From CAZFDT01 sp964518335 (GTDB taxonomy: Bacteria > Planctomycetota > Phycisphaerae > Phycisphaerales > Phycisphaeraceae), in the NCBI GenBank assembly GCA_964518335.1, contig CAZFDT010000016.1, forward strand, positions 14,935 through 78,934: a DNA stretch of 64,000 bases, written 5' to 3'. The translations under genes were made by a program, and so were the position numbers. Below are positions 37,751-47,209 of the stretch, piece by piece (the first letter of the stretch is position 1; every line of letters begins with the position of its first letter). The notes beneath the pieces were generated by a model. That model searched no databases and was not told the DNA's origin. It worked only from the letters and a program-made list of their open reading frames with translations.

Positions 37751-39232
37751 TCAGTGCTCGACCGGCTCGCCCTCGTGCGGCGGGCGCACGGGAGTTGAAA
37801 ATGAAAACAGATCGGCGCCGTGCATGATGAAACGCAGTCGCACGGTTTGGCCTGACAGGGCGCTCAGATCCGGGTCCGGCCAGATCTGCATCCGCTTCCT
37901 GTCAGTTGGAACTCCCCGGTGTCGAAATCGCCACGCGACCTGGATCGCCGAACCGTCTCCGATCAGTCCATCGGCCGCGTCGGAGCGGTCCTGGTTGTTG
38001 GGCACGATGATGCGTCCGCCAATCACGTCCACCCACCATGCGCCCAGGTCCATGCTGCGGGTGTGTTCGTAGCCGGGAATAACGTTGCCGCTCCGGTCGA
38101 GAATCTCGACGGTGATGCCGCCCAGTGCGTTGGTGGACATGTCCAGTTGCAGCGTGTTTCCGGTGAGGACGAACGGCCGGGTCACGACGACCGCTGGTTC
38201 CCAGGCGTCGGGCACATCCTCAGGCCAGGCCGCCTTCATCTGCTGGGCTCGAATGGCGACAAGCCGATTCCTGAACACGTGGAATCGTCGCCCACCGCTG
38301 TAGAAGAACTGCTCGGGCACACGGAATCGATTTGCCGCGACGTCCACCGGCACCGACGGGCATTGGGTTGACCAGTGAGCCGTGGCGTCCGTGGGCCTGA
38401 CCCACGCATCATATGTTGGCCGCTGAAATGTTACGCCGCCGTCGTGCGACATGGCCAGGCAGATATCAGCGCCATGGGGTTGGCCGACTGCTGTTCGAGT
38501 CAACAACGCCATCAGCAGCGGCGGTCCCGACTCGATCGGCAGGAGCGTGGCGCACCACAGATCCTCCCCTTGGGCGTTCAGATGCAATTGCTCAGGCTCA
38601 CTCCAAGAGCGGAAGTCGATGGAGGTGGATCGCATCAAGACCTGCATGGCTCCGCGCGGTTCGGACCATATGGCCAGAAAATGCCGTCCCGCGTCCGACC
38701 ACACGATGGAAGCGCCGGCGGCAGCGGAGGTGGTCGATGGGCCGTCGCCTTCGCGGCGCCACCGCAGGCCGTCGGTCGAACTGAGCGTGTGCAGGCGGCC
38801 GGTGTCATCGCACCCCAGCGCCTTGTAGCGCGGCTCCAGTCTGTCCAATGCCGGGCGCTGATCAACCACGATTGAGCAGCTCTGCAGCGACAGATCGGGA
38901 AGGTGAAGCGCGTCGTCGTCGCGGCGCCATATTTCACCGTCGGTACTCTGGGCATACACCGGCCGGCCGTTCGCCACGCCCCACATCCGCCGCTGGTCTT
39001 CGCCTTCGCGAATGATCGTCGGGAAGCGCACCTGTCCCGGCAGGGCGTCGCTGTGGGGAACCTGTCGCGGTGGCAGCGTGACAAGCGTGGCCTTGTCGCT
39101 CATCGATTCAATCATCGCGCCGCTGCCCAGCGGAATCGGCAGGGCGTCCTGTGCTGCAGCGCGACCGATGAGACTGACGTTGACCAGCAGCAGGGTCAGA
39201 GCAGCCAAGGCGACGGAAGCTCGTAGTGTCAC
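37751..39232 (-). CDS. exported sialidase/GH43-like propeller protein with common C-terminal domain
   Basis: A 493-residue protein with a signal peptide (SVALAALTLLLVNVSLIGRAAAQ). Propeller-like repeats follow (RRMWGVANGRPVYAQSTDGEIW, LHTLSSTDGLRW, MQVLMRSTSIDFRSW, ICLAMSHDGGVTFQRP), each carrying an Asp-box-like SxDG turn. The C-terminal 110 residues (LGGITVEILDRSGNVIPGYEH and DLSALSGQTVRLRFIMHGADLFSF) are the module shared with the proteins at 21409 and 39229, here with a longer insertion. GTG 39232 behind GGAGGATG overlaps the upstream stop as GTGA, so it is translationally coupled to the paralogue at 39229. A glycosidase or glycan-binding role is inferred from the fold. Confidence 0.65.
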   Translation of the reverse strand: MTLRASVALAALTLLLVNVSLIGRAAAQDALPIPLGSGAMIESMSDKATLVTLPPRQVPHSDALPGQVRFPTIIREGEDQRRMWGVANGRPVYAQSTDGEIWRRDDDALHLPDLSLQSCSIVVDQRPALDRLEPRYKALGCDDTGRLHTLSSTDGLRWRREGDGPSTTSAAAGASIVWSDAGRHFLAIWSEPRGAMQVLMRSTSIDFRSWSEPEQLHLNAQGEDLWCATLLPIESGPPLLMALLTRTAVGQPHGADICLAMSHDGGVTFQRPTYDAWVRPTDATAHWSTQCPSVPVDVAANRFRVPEQFFYSGGRRFHVFRNRLVAIRAQQMKAAWPEDVPDAWEPAVVVTRPFVLTGNTLQLDMSTNALGGITVEILDRSGNVIPGYEHTRSMDLGAWWVDVIGGRIIVPNNQDRSDAADGLIGDGSAIQVAWRFRHRGVPTDRKRMQIWPDPDLSALSGQTVRLRFIMHGADLFSFSTPVRPPHEGEPVEH

Positions 39233-40701
39233 GGCGCATCCTCCGTGAGGAACCGAAATGCGAATACGTCGGCGTCCTTCAGAATCAGTCGCATTCGCAC
39301 GGGTCGGCCGGCCAGATCGCCGACGTCACCGCCGTCGCGCCATTGCACGAGGTGCGCGACGTTATCCCCGCGGAACGGAATTGCATCGGCCTCCGTGTAC
39401 CCGGGGATCGGCGTGCCCGACTCGTCCTGCAGTTCGATCTTGACATGCCCGATGCCGGCGGTCTGGACGTTCAGTTCCAGGCGGTTTCCGCGGAAGCGAA
39501 GGGGCCTGGTGGTCGCTTCGCCACCCGCAAATGGCCCGTGGAGCGAGGCGAAACCGTCCAGCCGCAGCGTCCAGCGGTAGGGCTGGTAGCTGTAGAGCGA
39601 CAGTACAGTCGGCCCAGTCTGGATCACGTGGTTCGAAAGGTAGTGCCCGCGATTGCCGTAGCTCCCCTGGGCGCCGGGGCGAAGAAACACGTCATCGAAG
39701 GTGCGGTCGAACGACACGCCGTCCCGCGACGTAGTCAGCAGGACCTCCCCCGGCGCATTGCGATCAAAGTTGATCCGCGTCGGCAGGCCGACATAGATGT
39801 GCGGAGCCCGGAAGTAGGGCTTGATGTTCTTGACGTAGATCTGCTCGAACCGGTGGGTGTAGCGGTTGGGACCGCCCGGCCGGGGGAGATTGAACCGAAC
39901 GTCGACCGGTGGCGTCCAGTTAACGAAATCGGTCGAGGTACTTCGGCGAACCGAACGAACCCCGGGCGAGTGCACATTATCGAATACCCGGAAATAGCAC
40001 ACATAACACCCCTCGAGTTCCGACCAGAAAGCCAGGTTTTGCGAGTCATACAAGCCCCATTCGTTGGGAATGACCGGCTCATCCTGGAGCAGTCGCCAGC
40101 GAATGCCATCGGCCGAGACGTATGCTCTGAGGCCGCCGGGAAATGACTCGATGTTGGCGGTGCCCTGACCCCGCGCGGCCCCTTCTTTCACGTGCGCGCC
40201 GCCGACGCCTTTGTATCGCTGGTCGGCCGGCACACCGGGACGGGTATCGAGGAACGGCGTAAAATTATGGACCGGATATGTCGCCGCACCGTGCATGATG
40301 ACGTTGGAGATGCCCGGCACATCAAAAAGATCGAGTTCTGGCTCGGTCCAGTTGATGCCGTCGGAGCTCTGAGCATATACGATCACCTGCGGATCGTTCT
40401 TGCGATCGCGTCGGCCGTAGAAGCGGTAGATATCGCCGTCCTGGAACACGGTGCCGTAGACGTAGTTGCCATAGGTGCCGCCGACCGGGATGGGGCGTTC
40501 GGCCTCAGGAGCGGGCAACGGCGTGTGAAGCTTCAGCGTGGCCCCCGCCAGCTCGTCAATGAGGAATCGGTCAACAAAGAGCTCTCGCCGATCCATGATC
40601 TCCACGACCTCACCCAGTGCCGCCGTGGAGCCGAGACAGGTCAGGGCCAAGGCGATGGCGGCTGCGCACGTACTCGTTCGAGTGCTAGACTTGCATCGCA
40701 T
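39229..40701 (-). CDS. exported GH-like beta-propeller protein with common C-terminal domain
   Basis: About 490 residues from ATG 40701; a signal peptide (SSTRTSTCAAAIALALTCLGSTAALG) supports this start over the longer frame from 40818. The body begins RRELFVDRFLIDELAGATLKLHTP, typical of planctomycete secreted propeller proteins, and has blades such as YGTVFQDGDIYRFYG, VIVYAQSSDGINW, RAYVSADGIRW and VRRSTSTDFVNW. The C-terminus VKIELQDESGTPIPGYTEADA and DLAGRPVRMRLILKDADVFAFRF is the common module. It overlaps the next gene (GTGA). It is divergent from the TIGR03790 gene, with an operator candidate at 40706-40717. Confidence 0.68.
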   Translation of the reverse strand: MRCKSSTRTSTCAAAIALALTCLGSTAALGEVVEIMDRRELFVDRFLIDELAGATLKLHTPLPAPEAERPIPVGGTYGNYVYGTVFQDGDIYRFYGRRDRKNDPQVIVYAQSSDGINWTEPELDLFDVPGISNVIMHGAATYPVHNFTPFLDTRPGVPADQRYKGVGGAHVKEGAARGQGTANIESFPGGLRAYVSADGIRWRLLQDEPVIPNEWGLYDSQNLAFWSELEGCYVCYFRVFDNVHSPGVRSVRRSTSTDFVNWTPPVDVRFNLPRPGGPNRYTHRFEQIYVKNIKPYFRAPHIYVGLPTRINFDRNAPGEVLLTTSRDGVSFDRTFDDVFLRPGAQGSYGNRGHYLSNHVIQTGPTVLSLYSYQPYRWTLRLDGFASLHGPFAGGEATTRPLRFRGNRLELNVQTAGIGHVKIELQDESGTPIPGYTEADAIPFRGDNVAHLVQWRDGGDVGDLAGRPVRMRLILKDADVFAFRFLTEDAP

Positions 40702-40705
40702 GAGT

Positions 40706-40717
40706 TGAGATAGTTTA
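40706..40717. promoter_or_regulatory. weak operator candidate, site 9
   Basis: TGAGATAGTTTA lies between the divergent propeller gene (40701) and TIGR03790 gene (40744). It matches the reference palindrome at 8 of 12 positions, the poorest of the set; it overlaps an AT-rich stretch that could simply be a promoter. Confidence 0.3.
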
Positions 40718-40743
40718 ATATGGATCCTGCGTAGGAGCAACCG

Positions 40744-43029
40744 GTGGACACGCAGCGCGCAGCGTTCATGTTCGCAGCAGTGTGCTGGGCGTCGGCGGCG
40801 ATGGCCGGCGGAGGCCATGAACTCCTGCTCGTCGTTAACCCCGCTGACGAAAATGCGTTACGCGTCGCCAGCGTGTATCAGCAACTGCGCCAGGTTCCCG
40901 ACTGCAACATTGTGGCGATCGAGCCGCCTGTTCTGCGCCGTCGACATGTGGTGCAATTGACGCAGCGCCAGTTCGCCGAACTCTACGCTCGGCCCATTGA
41001 AAAGCACATCGCCGACCACGGACTGACGGGCCAGATCCGCTTCATCGGCATGGTCGGCCAGCCCTGGCGGGTGCATCATCCGGGCGCAACGATCTCGATG
41101 ACGCAAGCGGTGATGGAGATTCCGCAGATCGCAGCCGACGAGAACTACGCGGGCTACACCACCGGGTCGGCGCTGTTCGACGTGCCTGCCCTCGGTGCCG
41201 ATGAGCCTATTCAGGCGATTCGTCGTGACCGGAGCTACACGATCGATGTCACCGCTCCGCCCCGCCACTACTACGTGGGCGGCCTGATCGGCTACACCGG
41301 GCCACTCGGCATGACCGCTGACCAGGCCATCGCCGGGTTAAGGCGCACTGCAGCGGCCGATGGGACCAAGCTTTCGGGCACAATCTACTTCGAGGCCAAC
41401 GGAGACATCCGGTCGACCATGCGCGAGGCACAGTGGCCCCAAGCCAAAGCCATCCTCGATCGACTGGGCGTGCCATGGGTCGAGAACCGCAACACACCGG
41501 GCTCGACGCCACGCGATCGTACGGATGTGCGCGGCGCCGTGGTCGGTCGTGCCAGCTTGGAACTGCCCAACGGCTCAATCTACCTGCCGGGCGCCTGGGC
41601 AGATCACGTCACAAGTTTCGGTGGGGACTTCGAGACTATAGGCCACACGAAGGCGGTGGAGTGGCTCAAGCTGGGCGTCGCCGCAACCAGTGGCACCGTC
41701 GCCGAACCTCGCGCCAATCCGCAGCGATTTCCCCACACAACGATCCACGGCTTCGTTGCACTTGGCCTGACGCACGGCGAATCGTTCGCCAAGAGCGTGC
41801 ATTCGCCCGTCCTGCTGCAGTTCTTCGGTGACCTGCTGGCCAGACCTTACGCGAATCTGCCTACAGTCACGCTGCCCCAGGGGCCGCAGGAGCAGGCAGT
41901 CGTTGCGGGTCCGATCGAGTTGATGGCCACGACCCTCGTGGCGCCCGGCCGACCCGCTCGGGCCATTCGCCAACAGGAACTCTACATTGATGGCAAGCTG
42001 TTACAGGCGCACCCCGGCGACACCGCTAACTTCCAGGTCGATACGACTCGGCTCAGCGATGGCTGGCACGAGCTGCGCATCGTCGGGATCAGCGATGACT
42101 CGATTGCATCGGCCCACACACTGGTCCGTCACATCGTGGTGAGCAACAACGGCCGGTCCATTTCCGTCGCGGAACGACACATCGTGGTCGAGGCTGCTGC
42201 AGTTGACGTGCCGGTTCACGTGAAGGCCGGCGACTCGCAGGTGACGACGGTGGAGTTGCGTCATCTTGGTCGCAACGTTGCCACGTACGATGCAACACGA
42301 CAGATGGTGCGTCTGGACGCCACGCGACTGGCGTTTGGCCCCGACAACGTGCTGACCCCCGTGGCCGTGTTCGCCGATGGCACGCACACCCGTGGGCAAC
42401 CCTTGCGCGTGGAGCGAAGGCCTCAGCTCCTGCCCGGGCAGGCGCCCACCCCGCCACCATCACGTGTGGCGGGCGCACGGGTGTCCTACTTCTACGGCGC
42501 AGGACGCGCCAGCCTCGACGAGGTGGACTTCATTCACCCGCCCGGTCGTGTCATCCAGGCGCCTGCGATCAACCTTTCAACACCGCAAACGGAAGACGGC
42601 CAGAAGCGATCGTTTCTGCCCCACAGCCCCACGCCGCACCCCACTGATGCAGTGGACCAGATGGCGCTGGTGGTCGAGGCTTCGTTTGTCGTGGACGAGC
42701 AGGCGGCCGGAGAGCACCTGTTCTGGCTCTATCGCACCAATGACGCGGCCAGACTGCAGATCGACGGCCTCGAAGTATTGCACTACGACGGGTCGCGCCA
42801 TGGCGGAAGTTGGTCGGGCCTGGGCGGGATCGATGAGCAGTCGGTCAAGCTTTTTCTGGCGCCGGGGCGCCACGATGTGCGACTGGACGCGTGCAACATG
42901 GTCGAACCCGAAGGTCGCTTTCGCGACTACTTCGATGTCTCACTATGGTGCCGCGGTCCAGATGGGGTGACACGGCTGATGGACGATAGCATGCTGTTTG
43001 CACCGGCACACGACAATCCCCATGAATGA
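40744..43029 (+). CDS. exported TIGR03790 family protein with PA14-like C-terminal domain
   Basis: A 761-residue protein with a short signal peptide (FMFAAVCWASAAMAGG). Residues about 25-350 match the TIGR03790 family: LLLVVNPADENALRVASVYQQLR, followed by VPDCNIVAI, the ADHGLTGQIRFIGMVGQPWRV region and AVEWLKLGVAATSGTVAEP. The family occurs in Planctomycetes and other bacteria and has no assigned function. The C-terminal 150 residues (AGEHLFWLYRTNDAARLQIDG, VLHYDGSRHGG, FLAPGRHDVRLDA) look like a PA14-type carbohydrate-binding domain. It starts with GTG 40744 behind AGGAG. It is divergent from the propeller pair. Confidence 0.75.
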   Translation: MDTQRAAFMFAAVCWASAAMAGGGHELLLVVNPADENALRVASVYQQLRQVPDCNIVAIEPPVLRRRHVVQLTQRQFAELYARPIEKHIADHGLTGQIRFIGMVGQPWRVHHPGATISMTQAVMEIPQIAADENYAGYTTGSALFDVPALGADEPIQAIRRDRSYTIDVTAPPRHYYVGGLIGYTGPLGMTADQAIAGLRRTAAADGTKLSGTIYFEANGDIRSTMREAQWPQAKAILDRLGVPWVENRNTPGSTPRDRTDVRGAVVGRASLELPNGSIYLPGAWADHVTSFGGDFETIGHTKAVEWLKLGVAATSGTVAEPRANPQRFPHTTIHGFVALGLTHGESFAKSVHSPVLLQFFGDLLARPYANLPTVTLPQGPQEQAVVAGPIELMATTLVAPGRPARAIRQQELYIDGKLLQAHPGDTANFQVDTTRLSDGWHELRIVGISDDSIASAHTLVRHIVVSNNGRSISVAERHIVVEAAAVDVPVHVKAGDSQVTTVELRHLGRNVATYDATRQMVRLDATRLAFGPDNVLTPVAVFADGTHTRGQPLRVERRPQLLPGQAPTPPPSRVAGARVSYFYGAGRASLDEVDFIHPPGRVIQAPAINLSTPQTEDGQKRSFLPHSPTPHPTDAVDQMALVVEASFVVDEQAAGEHLFWLYRTNDAARLQIDGLEVLHYDGSRHGGSWSGLGGIDEQSVKLFLAPGRHDVRLDACNMVEPEGRFRDYFDVSLWCRGPDGVTRLMDDSMLFAPAHDNPHE

Positions 43030-43048
43030 TTCTTGAGCCTACGACAGG

Positions 43049-43480
43049 GTGTGCTGCGGCAACATGCATCTGCTGGACCCCGACCAGATGGTCGGGTTCA
43101 CGCGCCGCAGCGGCGAGAACTGCCAGATCTCCGGCCGCTACCTCTGGGCACGGCCGCAGGAGGCGGCCAGGAACGCCCGGCTTTTCGAGTCGTACAAGTG
43201 GAGCATGGCCAAGGTGATTCAACGCGCGGGCGTGGGCACAGGCCCCAACTTCCGCCGCGGTGACTACGCTCGGCGCGGGGCACTTGACCTGATCGAAGAG
43301 TACTTCCTCAGCCCCTGCTACGACCTGAAGTACCTGCGCTTCGCCGATGGTTCGGAAGTGCTCTTTGACTTGGCCAACGACCCCAGCGAGATCACAAACG
43401 TCGCGCAGGAACCGGCGTATGACGTAACGATCGAAAAACTGCGTACACAACTGGTGCAGATGCGCGAGCGTCCCGGCTAA
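43049..43480 (+). pseudogene. C-terminal remnant of a sulfatase gene
   Basis: A frame of 143 codons whose C-terminal half (KYLRFADGSEVLFDLANDPSEITNVA, then VTIEKLRTQLVQMRERPG) is the typical end of a family S1 sulfatase (LYDLxxDPxExxNLA). The catalytic N-terminal part with the CxPSR or SxPSR formylglycine motif is absent, and there is no signal peptide. The first 60 residues resemble a sulfatase mid-section only loosely. It follows the TIGR03790 gene by 19 bases and converges with the lipoprotein gene at 43481. It is a remnant rather than a working enzyme, and suggests that the local substrate was once sulfated. Confidence 0.65.
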
Positions 43481-44590
43481 CTATGGCGCCATGTCCGCAT
43501 GCCCGCGGTAGCGGGCGAACACTGCGGCGACATCGGGCACCGCCAGTACATCGGTAATGTTGCCCACCATCAGCCGGTCACAGCCACCATCGAGAATTGC
43601 CTGTAGCTCCGCTTGCACCTGCGACACGGGCTTGGGTGGGAGCTGGGGCGGACGGTTGTAGAAACCGATGAACGCCACCGCCGTGGCCCGCGGATAATGG
43701 GCCTTTTCATCGCGCACCATCTGCCTCGTGTACCGCGCGATTTTCTCGATCGGCCAAGATGTAAACCACGCCGCGGTTTGCCCCGGGTAGTCGATGTTCA
43801 AGCGGCTGCCGTACAACTCCTCGGGCGCGAACGACGGCCAGCAGTGGTTGGTAATTGCTATATCCGGCCGCAGGGACCGCGCATAGTCGGCCAACTCATT
43901 GAAGCGGCCGACCAGCTCTTGGCGCGAGAACTCGATCAGCGCCTGCTCGTCACTGATGTCCGGCGGCTGAGCGGCGCGAAACTGCGCAAAGGCCGCCATC
44001 GCCAATTCGGAACGATCGCACCGCAGGTTCTGGTACCCCCAGCCGTCCAACGCGATACCGTGCAACCCCGACGTCAGCACGACTTCGCGAATCTTCTCGC
44101 GCATCAACGCCATGACACGGGGATCATGAAAGCTGAGCATGTCACCGTTGTAAAGGTCGCGGTCGTCGGTGGGCTCGCCTCCGAACTGGTGGAAGCCAGA
44201 GACCACAGGATCATGAGCGCGAAGCAGCGCAAGCGTCGCCTGTTCGTCATCATTGAGTGGTTGCAGCGGCGGTGGGATATCTGGGTGCGTGCGCTTCCAC
44301 GCACCCACGTCGGTATTGAGCATGATGCGCGCATAGATTTTCACGCCTTGCTCGCGACCAAGGGCAATGGCTTCCTCCAGCTTCGCGCCGCGCAGCGGCG
44401 TGATCAGGTCCGTCATGCCGATCGCCGCGCCCCGAGAGATGAGCTCCCGCGAATCGCCCGAGCCCCAGCCCATCAACTGTTGAAAGCGATGCTTCGCCTC
44501 CACCATGTTACAGCCCCCGGTGCGCGCGGACGTGCAGCCGCTCACCATGAAAATCGCCCACGAAATGACCAACATGCGATTACACATCAT
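43481..44590 (-). CDS. TIM-barrel-like lipoprotein, putative glycosidase
   Basis: About 369 residues from ATG 44590 behind AAAGGATGGGA, with a lipoprotein signal ending in the lipobox MVSGC. The mature protein looks like an (alpha/beta)8 barrel of the putative glycoside-hydrolase type: GVKIYARIMLN (strand), REVVLTSGLHGIALDGWGYQN (possible catalytic aspartate on a strand end), RPDIAITNHCWP, and ATAVAFIGFYNRP. No known GH family could be assigned. It overlaps the end of the symporter gene by 11 bases, so both are probably read from the transcript that starts upstream of the aldo/keto reductase gene. Confidence 0.6.
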   Translation of the reverse strand: MMCNRMLVISWAIFMVSGCTSARTGGCNMVEAKHRFQQLMGWGSGDSRELISRGAAIGMTDLITPLRGAKLEEAIALGREQGVKIYARIMLNTDVGAWKRTHPDIPPPLQPLNDDEQATLALLRAHDPVVSGFHQFGGEPTDDRDLYNGDMLSFHDPRVMALMREKIREVVLTSGLHGIALDGWGYQNLRCDRSELAMAAFAQFRAAQPPDISDEQALIEFSRQELVGRFNELADYARSLRPDIAITNHCWPSFAPEELYGSRLNIDYPGQTAAWFTSWPIEKIARYTRQMVRDEKAHYPRATAVAFIGFYNRPPQLPPKPVSQVQAELQAILDGGCDRLMVGNITDVLAVPDVAAVFARYRGHADMAP

Positions 44591-46214
44591 CTTCCCATCC
44601 TTTTTGCTGCCCGTTGCCATCGGTGCACTTCAGAATTGCCCCGCCTCTGGTGGCAGGTCTGGGGCCTTGAATCCAGGCGAAGACCAGGCTCACGAGGCAG
44701 CCCGTGGCGAGGCTGACGCTCAGCGCGGCGGGGGCGATCCACTGGAAGCTGATCGGGTCGAGTTTTGTGGCGGGGTCGGCGTAGCCGAAGATCGGGCCTG
44801 AGAAGCCGACCAGCACCGCGGTGATGACGCCGCACAGCACGCCCACGATGGCGCCCACCGGCCGCGCAAAGGGAATGAACAGGGCGAAGATGAACAGTGA
44901 GAACAGCGGCGCCACGATGAGGTTACTCGACTTGTTTGTGACGGCAATGATGTTGCCGGGGATCCGCCCAACAATCGTACTGCCTCCCACCACGATGATA
45001 CCGATGATCATCGCCATAACCCTGGAGAACCAGATGTGTGTGCGCTCGCTGACGGTTTCGCGACGTAGCCGGCCGATGTAGTCGCTCATTACAACCGCCG
45101 TGATCGAGTTGACGCCTGAATCGACGCTGGACATCGCGGCGGCGAACATCGCGGACACCACCAGCCCCGAAACCACCGGCGGCAGGTGGTAGGCGATGAC
45201 ATATGGGAACAGATCGTCGGCATTGGCCTGGATGCTCTTGCCCGGGGGCAAGGCCTCGGGGTAGTGCTGGAAAAAGCCCAGCAGGGCAAAGCCGGTGATC
45301 GTCAGCGTCACGACGACCGTGGCCGCCACGATTTGATTGGTCAAGTAGGCGCGCCTCGCCGCACGCGCGTCGCGCGTGGCCATGTAACGCTGGATGGCGG
45401 TCTGGTCGCCCCCCGCGGTGGAGAGGCCCCAGACTAGGCCGCTCAGGAGCGTGCCCACCACGGTAACTCGCACCGACGGATCAAAGCTTGCGATCGGCTG
45501 CGTGTCCCACGTCGGCTGCCACGTCGTCGGGAACCAGCCCAGTCCTTCGCGCATCCAGGTCACGTAACCGATCACCAACAGAGCGCCGGCAAGCATGAGC
45601 ACAGCCTGAATCAGGTCGGTCACCACGACCGTGCGCAGACCGCCCACCGATGTATAGATGACCGCGACCATCCCCGCCGCGATCGCAATGACGGGGATCC
45701 ACGTTTCATCCAAGCCCATGACCACCGTCATCGCTTTGGAGGACAGGTAGATCAATAGCGACATCCACACCAGGCGCAGAACCACGAACATCGTGGCCCC
45801 CAGCAGCCGCGCCCCCAGCCCGAGGCGAGCTTCGAGCAGCTCGTAAGCACTGGTGACCCGGTGACGCATGTAGATCGGGATGAGCACATAGCCCACGATC
45901 AGATATCCCACTGGGATCAGGGTCAATCCCAACAGAAGCATCGGCCCCTTGTTGATCGCTTCGCCCGGATACGCCAGGTAACTGATGGTGCTCAGCAGCG
46001 TGGCGAACAGCGACACGCCGATGAGGTACGGGTTCATCTGCCCGCTACCGACGAAATACTCGTTGCGACTGGTCTGCCGCCGACCGAACCAGAATCCCAG
46101 AGCGATCACCAGCACTGTGTACAGGGCGACAATGGCCCAGTCGATGGGCTTGAGTCCCGCCACATGCCCCAGGCGGGACTGGGCTTCGGCCAGGGCTTGG
46201 GCAACTGTGAGCAT
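44580..46214 (-). CDS. sodium:solute symporter family protein (SSS)
   Basis: A 544-residue membrane protein with about 13 hydrophobic segments. The motif NEYFVGSGQMNPYLIGVSLFATLLSTISYL near residues 50-85, followed by YPGEAINKG, is the SSS family hallmark, and MSSVDSGVNSITAVVMSDYI is the conserved TM9 sodium-site region. Family members import sugars, sialic acids, or organic acids with sodium ions. It lies between the aldo/keto reductase and lipoprotein genes in one direction. The mono- or disaccharide carried is unknown. Confidence 0.88.
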   Translation of the reverse strand: MLTVAQALAEAQSRLGHVAGLKPIDWAIVALYTVLVIALGFWFGRRQTSRNEYFVGSGQMNPYLIGVSLFATLLSTISYLAYPGEAINKGPMLLLGLTLIPVGYLIVGYVLIPIYMRHRVTSAYELLEARLGLGARLLGATMFVVLRLVWMSLLIYLSSKAMTVVMGLDETWIPVIAIAAGMVAVIYTSVGGLRTVVVTDLIQAVLMLAGALLVIGYVTWMREGLGWFPTTWQPTWDTQPIASFDPSVRVTVVGTLLSGLVWGLSTAGGDQTAIQRYMATRDARAARRAYLTNQIVAATVVVTLTITGFALLGFFQHYPEALPPGKSIQANADDLFPYVIAYHLPPVVSGLVVSAMFAAAMSSVDSGVNSITAVVMSDYIGRLRRETVSERTHIWFSRVMAMIIGIIVVGGSTIVGRIPGNIIAVTNKSSNLIVAPLFSLFIFALFIPFARPVGAIVGVLCGVITAVLVGFSGPIFGYADPATKLDPISFQWIAPAALSVSLATGCLVSLVFAWIQGPRPATRGGAILKCTDGNGQQKGWEDDV

Positions 46215-46241
46215 GGCGTTTGTCGCTCCTGTGAGCCGGGC

Positions 46242-47144
46242 CTAGACCCGGTGATGGTGCGGACCAAAACGCGCCTCATAGAAAGGCGCCTCGTGCGTGC
46301 CCGGCGGTGAAAACGCGTCGATCCGCTTGCGATTCTCGTCACTGATGACGACATCCTGCGACGCCAGATTGTCGTCGAGCTGTGCGAGGGTCCGTGGTCC
46401 TTTGATCGGGCTGGTGATGCCCGGCTGCCCAGCACACCAGGTCCGGGGCTGTTGTGAAGGCGTGCATCCCTTCTCGCTCGCCAGCGGCGACCACGAGAGC
46501 AGCACCAGGTCATATGTCTGCGCCATCGGAATCAAGTCGCGCTCGATGCGGCGATCCAGTAGGTTGTAAGGCGGCTGCGCCGTCATGACGCGATTGAGCT
46601 CCAGATTCCCGCTCACCCATAGCGATTCGATGACCAGCCACGTCGCGAAGCTCGACGTGCCGATGTAGCGCACCTTGCCGGCCCGTACCAGGTCGTCCAA
46701 GGCACGCAACGTTTCGTCGATGGCGCATTCGGGCTGGGAGTTGTGGATCTGGTACAGGTCAATGTAGTCGGTCTGCAGTCGCTGCAGCGACGCCTCGCAC
46801 TGCTCGATGGTGCCGCGACGAGAGTTGCCCTGCTGATTGGGATTGAGCCGGGCCTGCTGTTCGCTGCCAGCGTCGCTGCAGGCCGGGTGCATGTTGTTCT
46901 GCACTTTAGTCGTCGGCATGGCGAAAAGACGCTGGCCGCGACGCTTGAGCGCATTGCCGTTGAACTTTTTGCTGCAACCGTAACCGCAGGAGTTGGAGGT
47001 GTCGAAGAAATTGATGCTCGCGTCCAACACGCGATCGACGTTGCGACAGGTCTCCTCCAGCCCGGCCCGTCCGCCCAACATCATGCAACCCAAGCACGGC
47101 GAGGACACTCGCACGCCGGTCCGACCCAGGTAGCGATAGTCCAT
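46242..47144 (-). CDS. aldo/keto reductase-like protein, probably degenerate
   Basis: About 300 residues from ATG 47144. AKR hallmarks are present (DASINFFDTS, IEQCEASLQRLQTDYIDLYQIH, DDLVRAGKVRYIGTSSFATW, PYNLLDRRIERDLIPMAQTYD, SPPGTHEAPFYEARFGPH). Of the catalytic Asp-Tyr-Lys-His set, D48, K80 and H134 are kept, but the tyrosine is replaced by C53 (NSCGYG instead of the usual NVYGxG). The stretch after LLSWSPLA jumps almost directly to GITSPIKGPRTL, so about 50-60 residues that close the cofactor site are missing. It is in frame and has an upstream operator-like element, but it is unlikely to be a normal reductase. Longer frame from 47258 is less likely. Confidence 0.75.
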   Translation of the reverse strand: MDYRYLGRTGVRVSSPCLGCMMLGGRAGLEETCRNVDRVLDASINFFDTSNSCGYGCSKKFNGNALKRRGQRLFAMPTTKVQNNMHPACSDAGSEQQARLNPNQQGNSRRGTIEQCEASLQRLQTDYIDLYQIHNSQPECAIDETLRALDDLVRAGKVRYIGTSSFATWLVIESLWVSGNLELNRVMTAQPPYNLLDRRIERDLIPMAQTYDLVLLSWSPLASEKGCTPSQQPRTWCAGQPGITSPIKGPRTLAQLDDNLASQDVVISDENRKRIDAFSPPGTHEAPFYEARFGPHHHRV

Positions 47145-47209
47145 ACGTACGTTTCCCAGGTCAGGCCCTCGGTGAGATGTCACTTTCTGTTTCACCTTAG
47201 GAAGAATAT

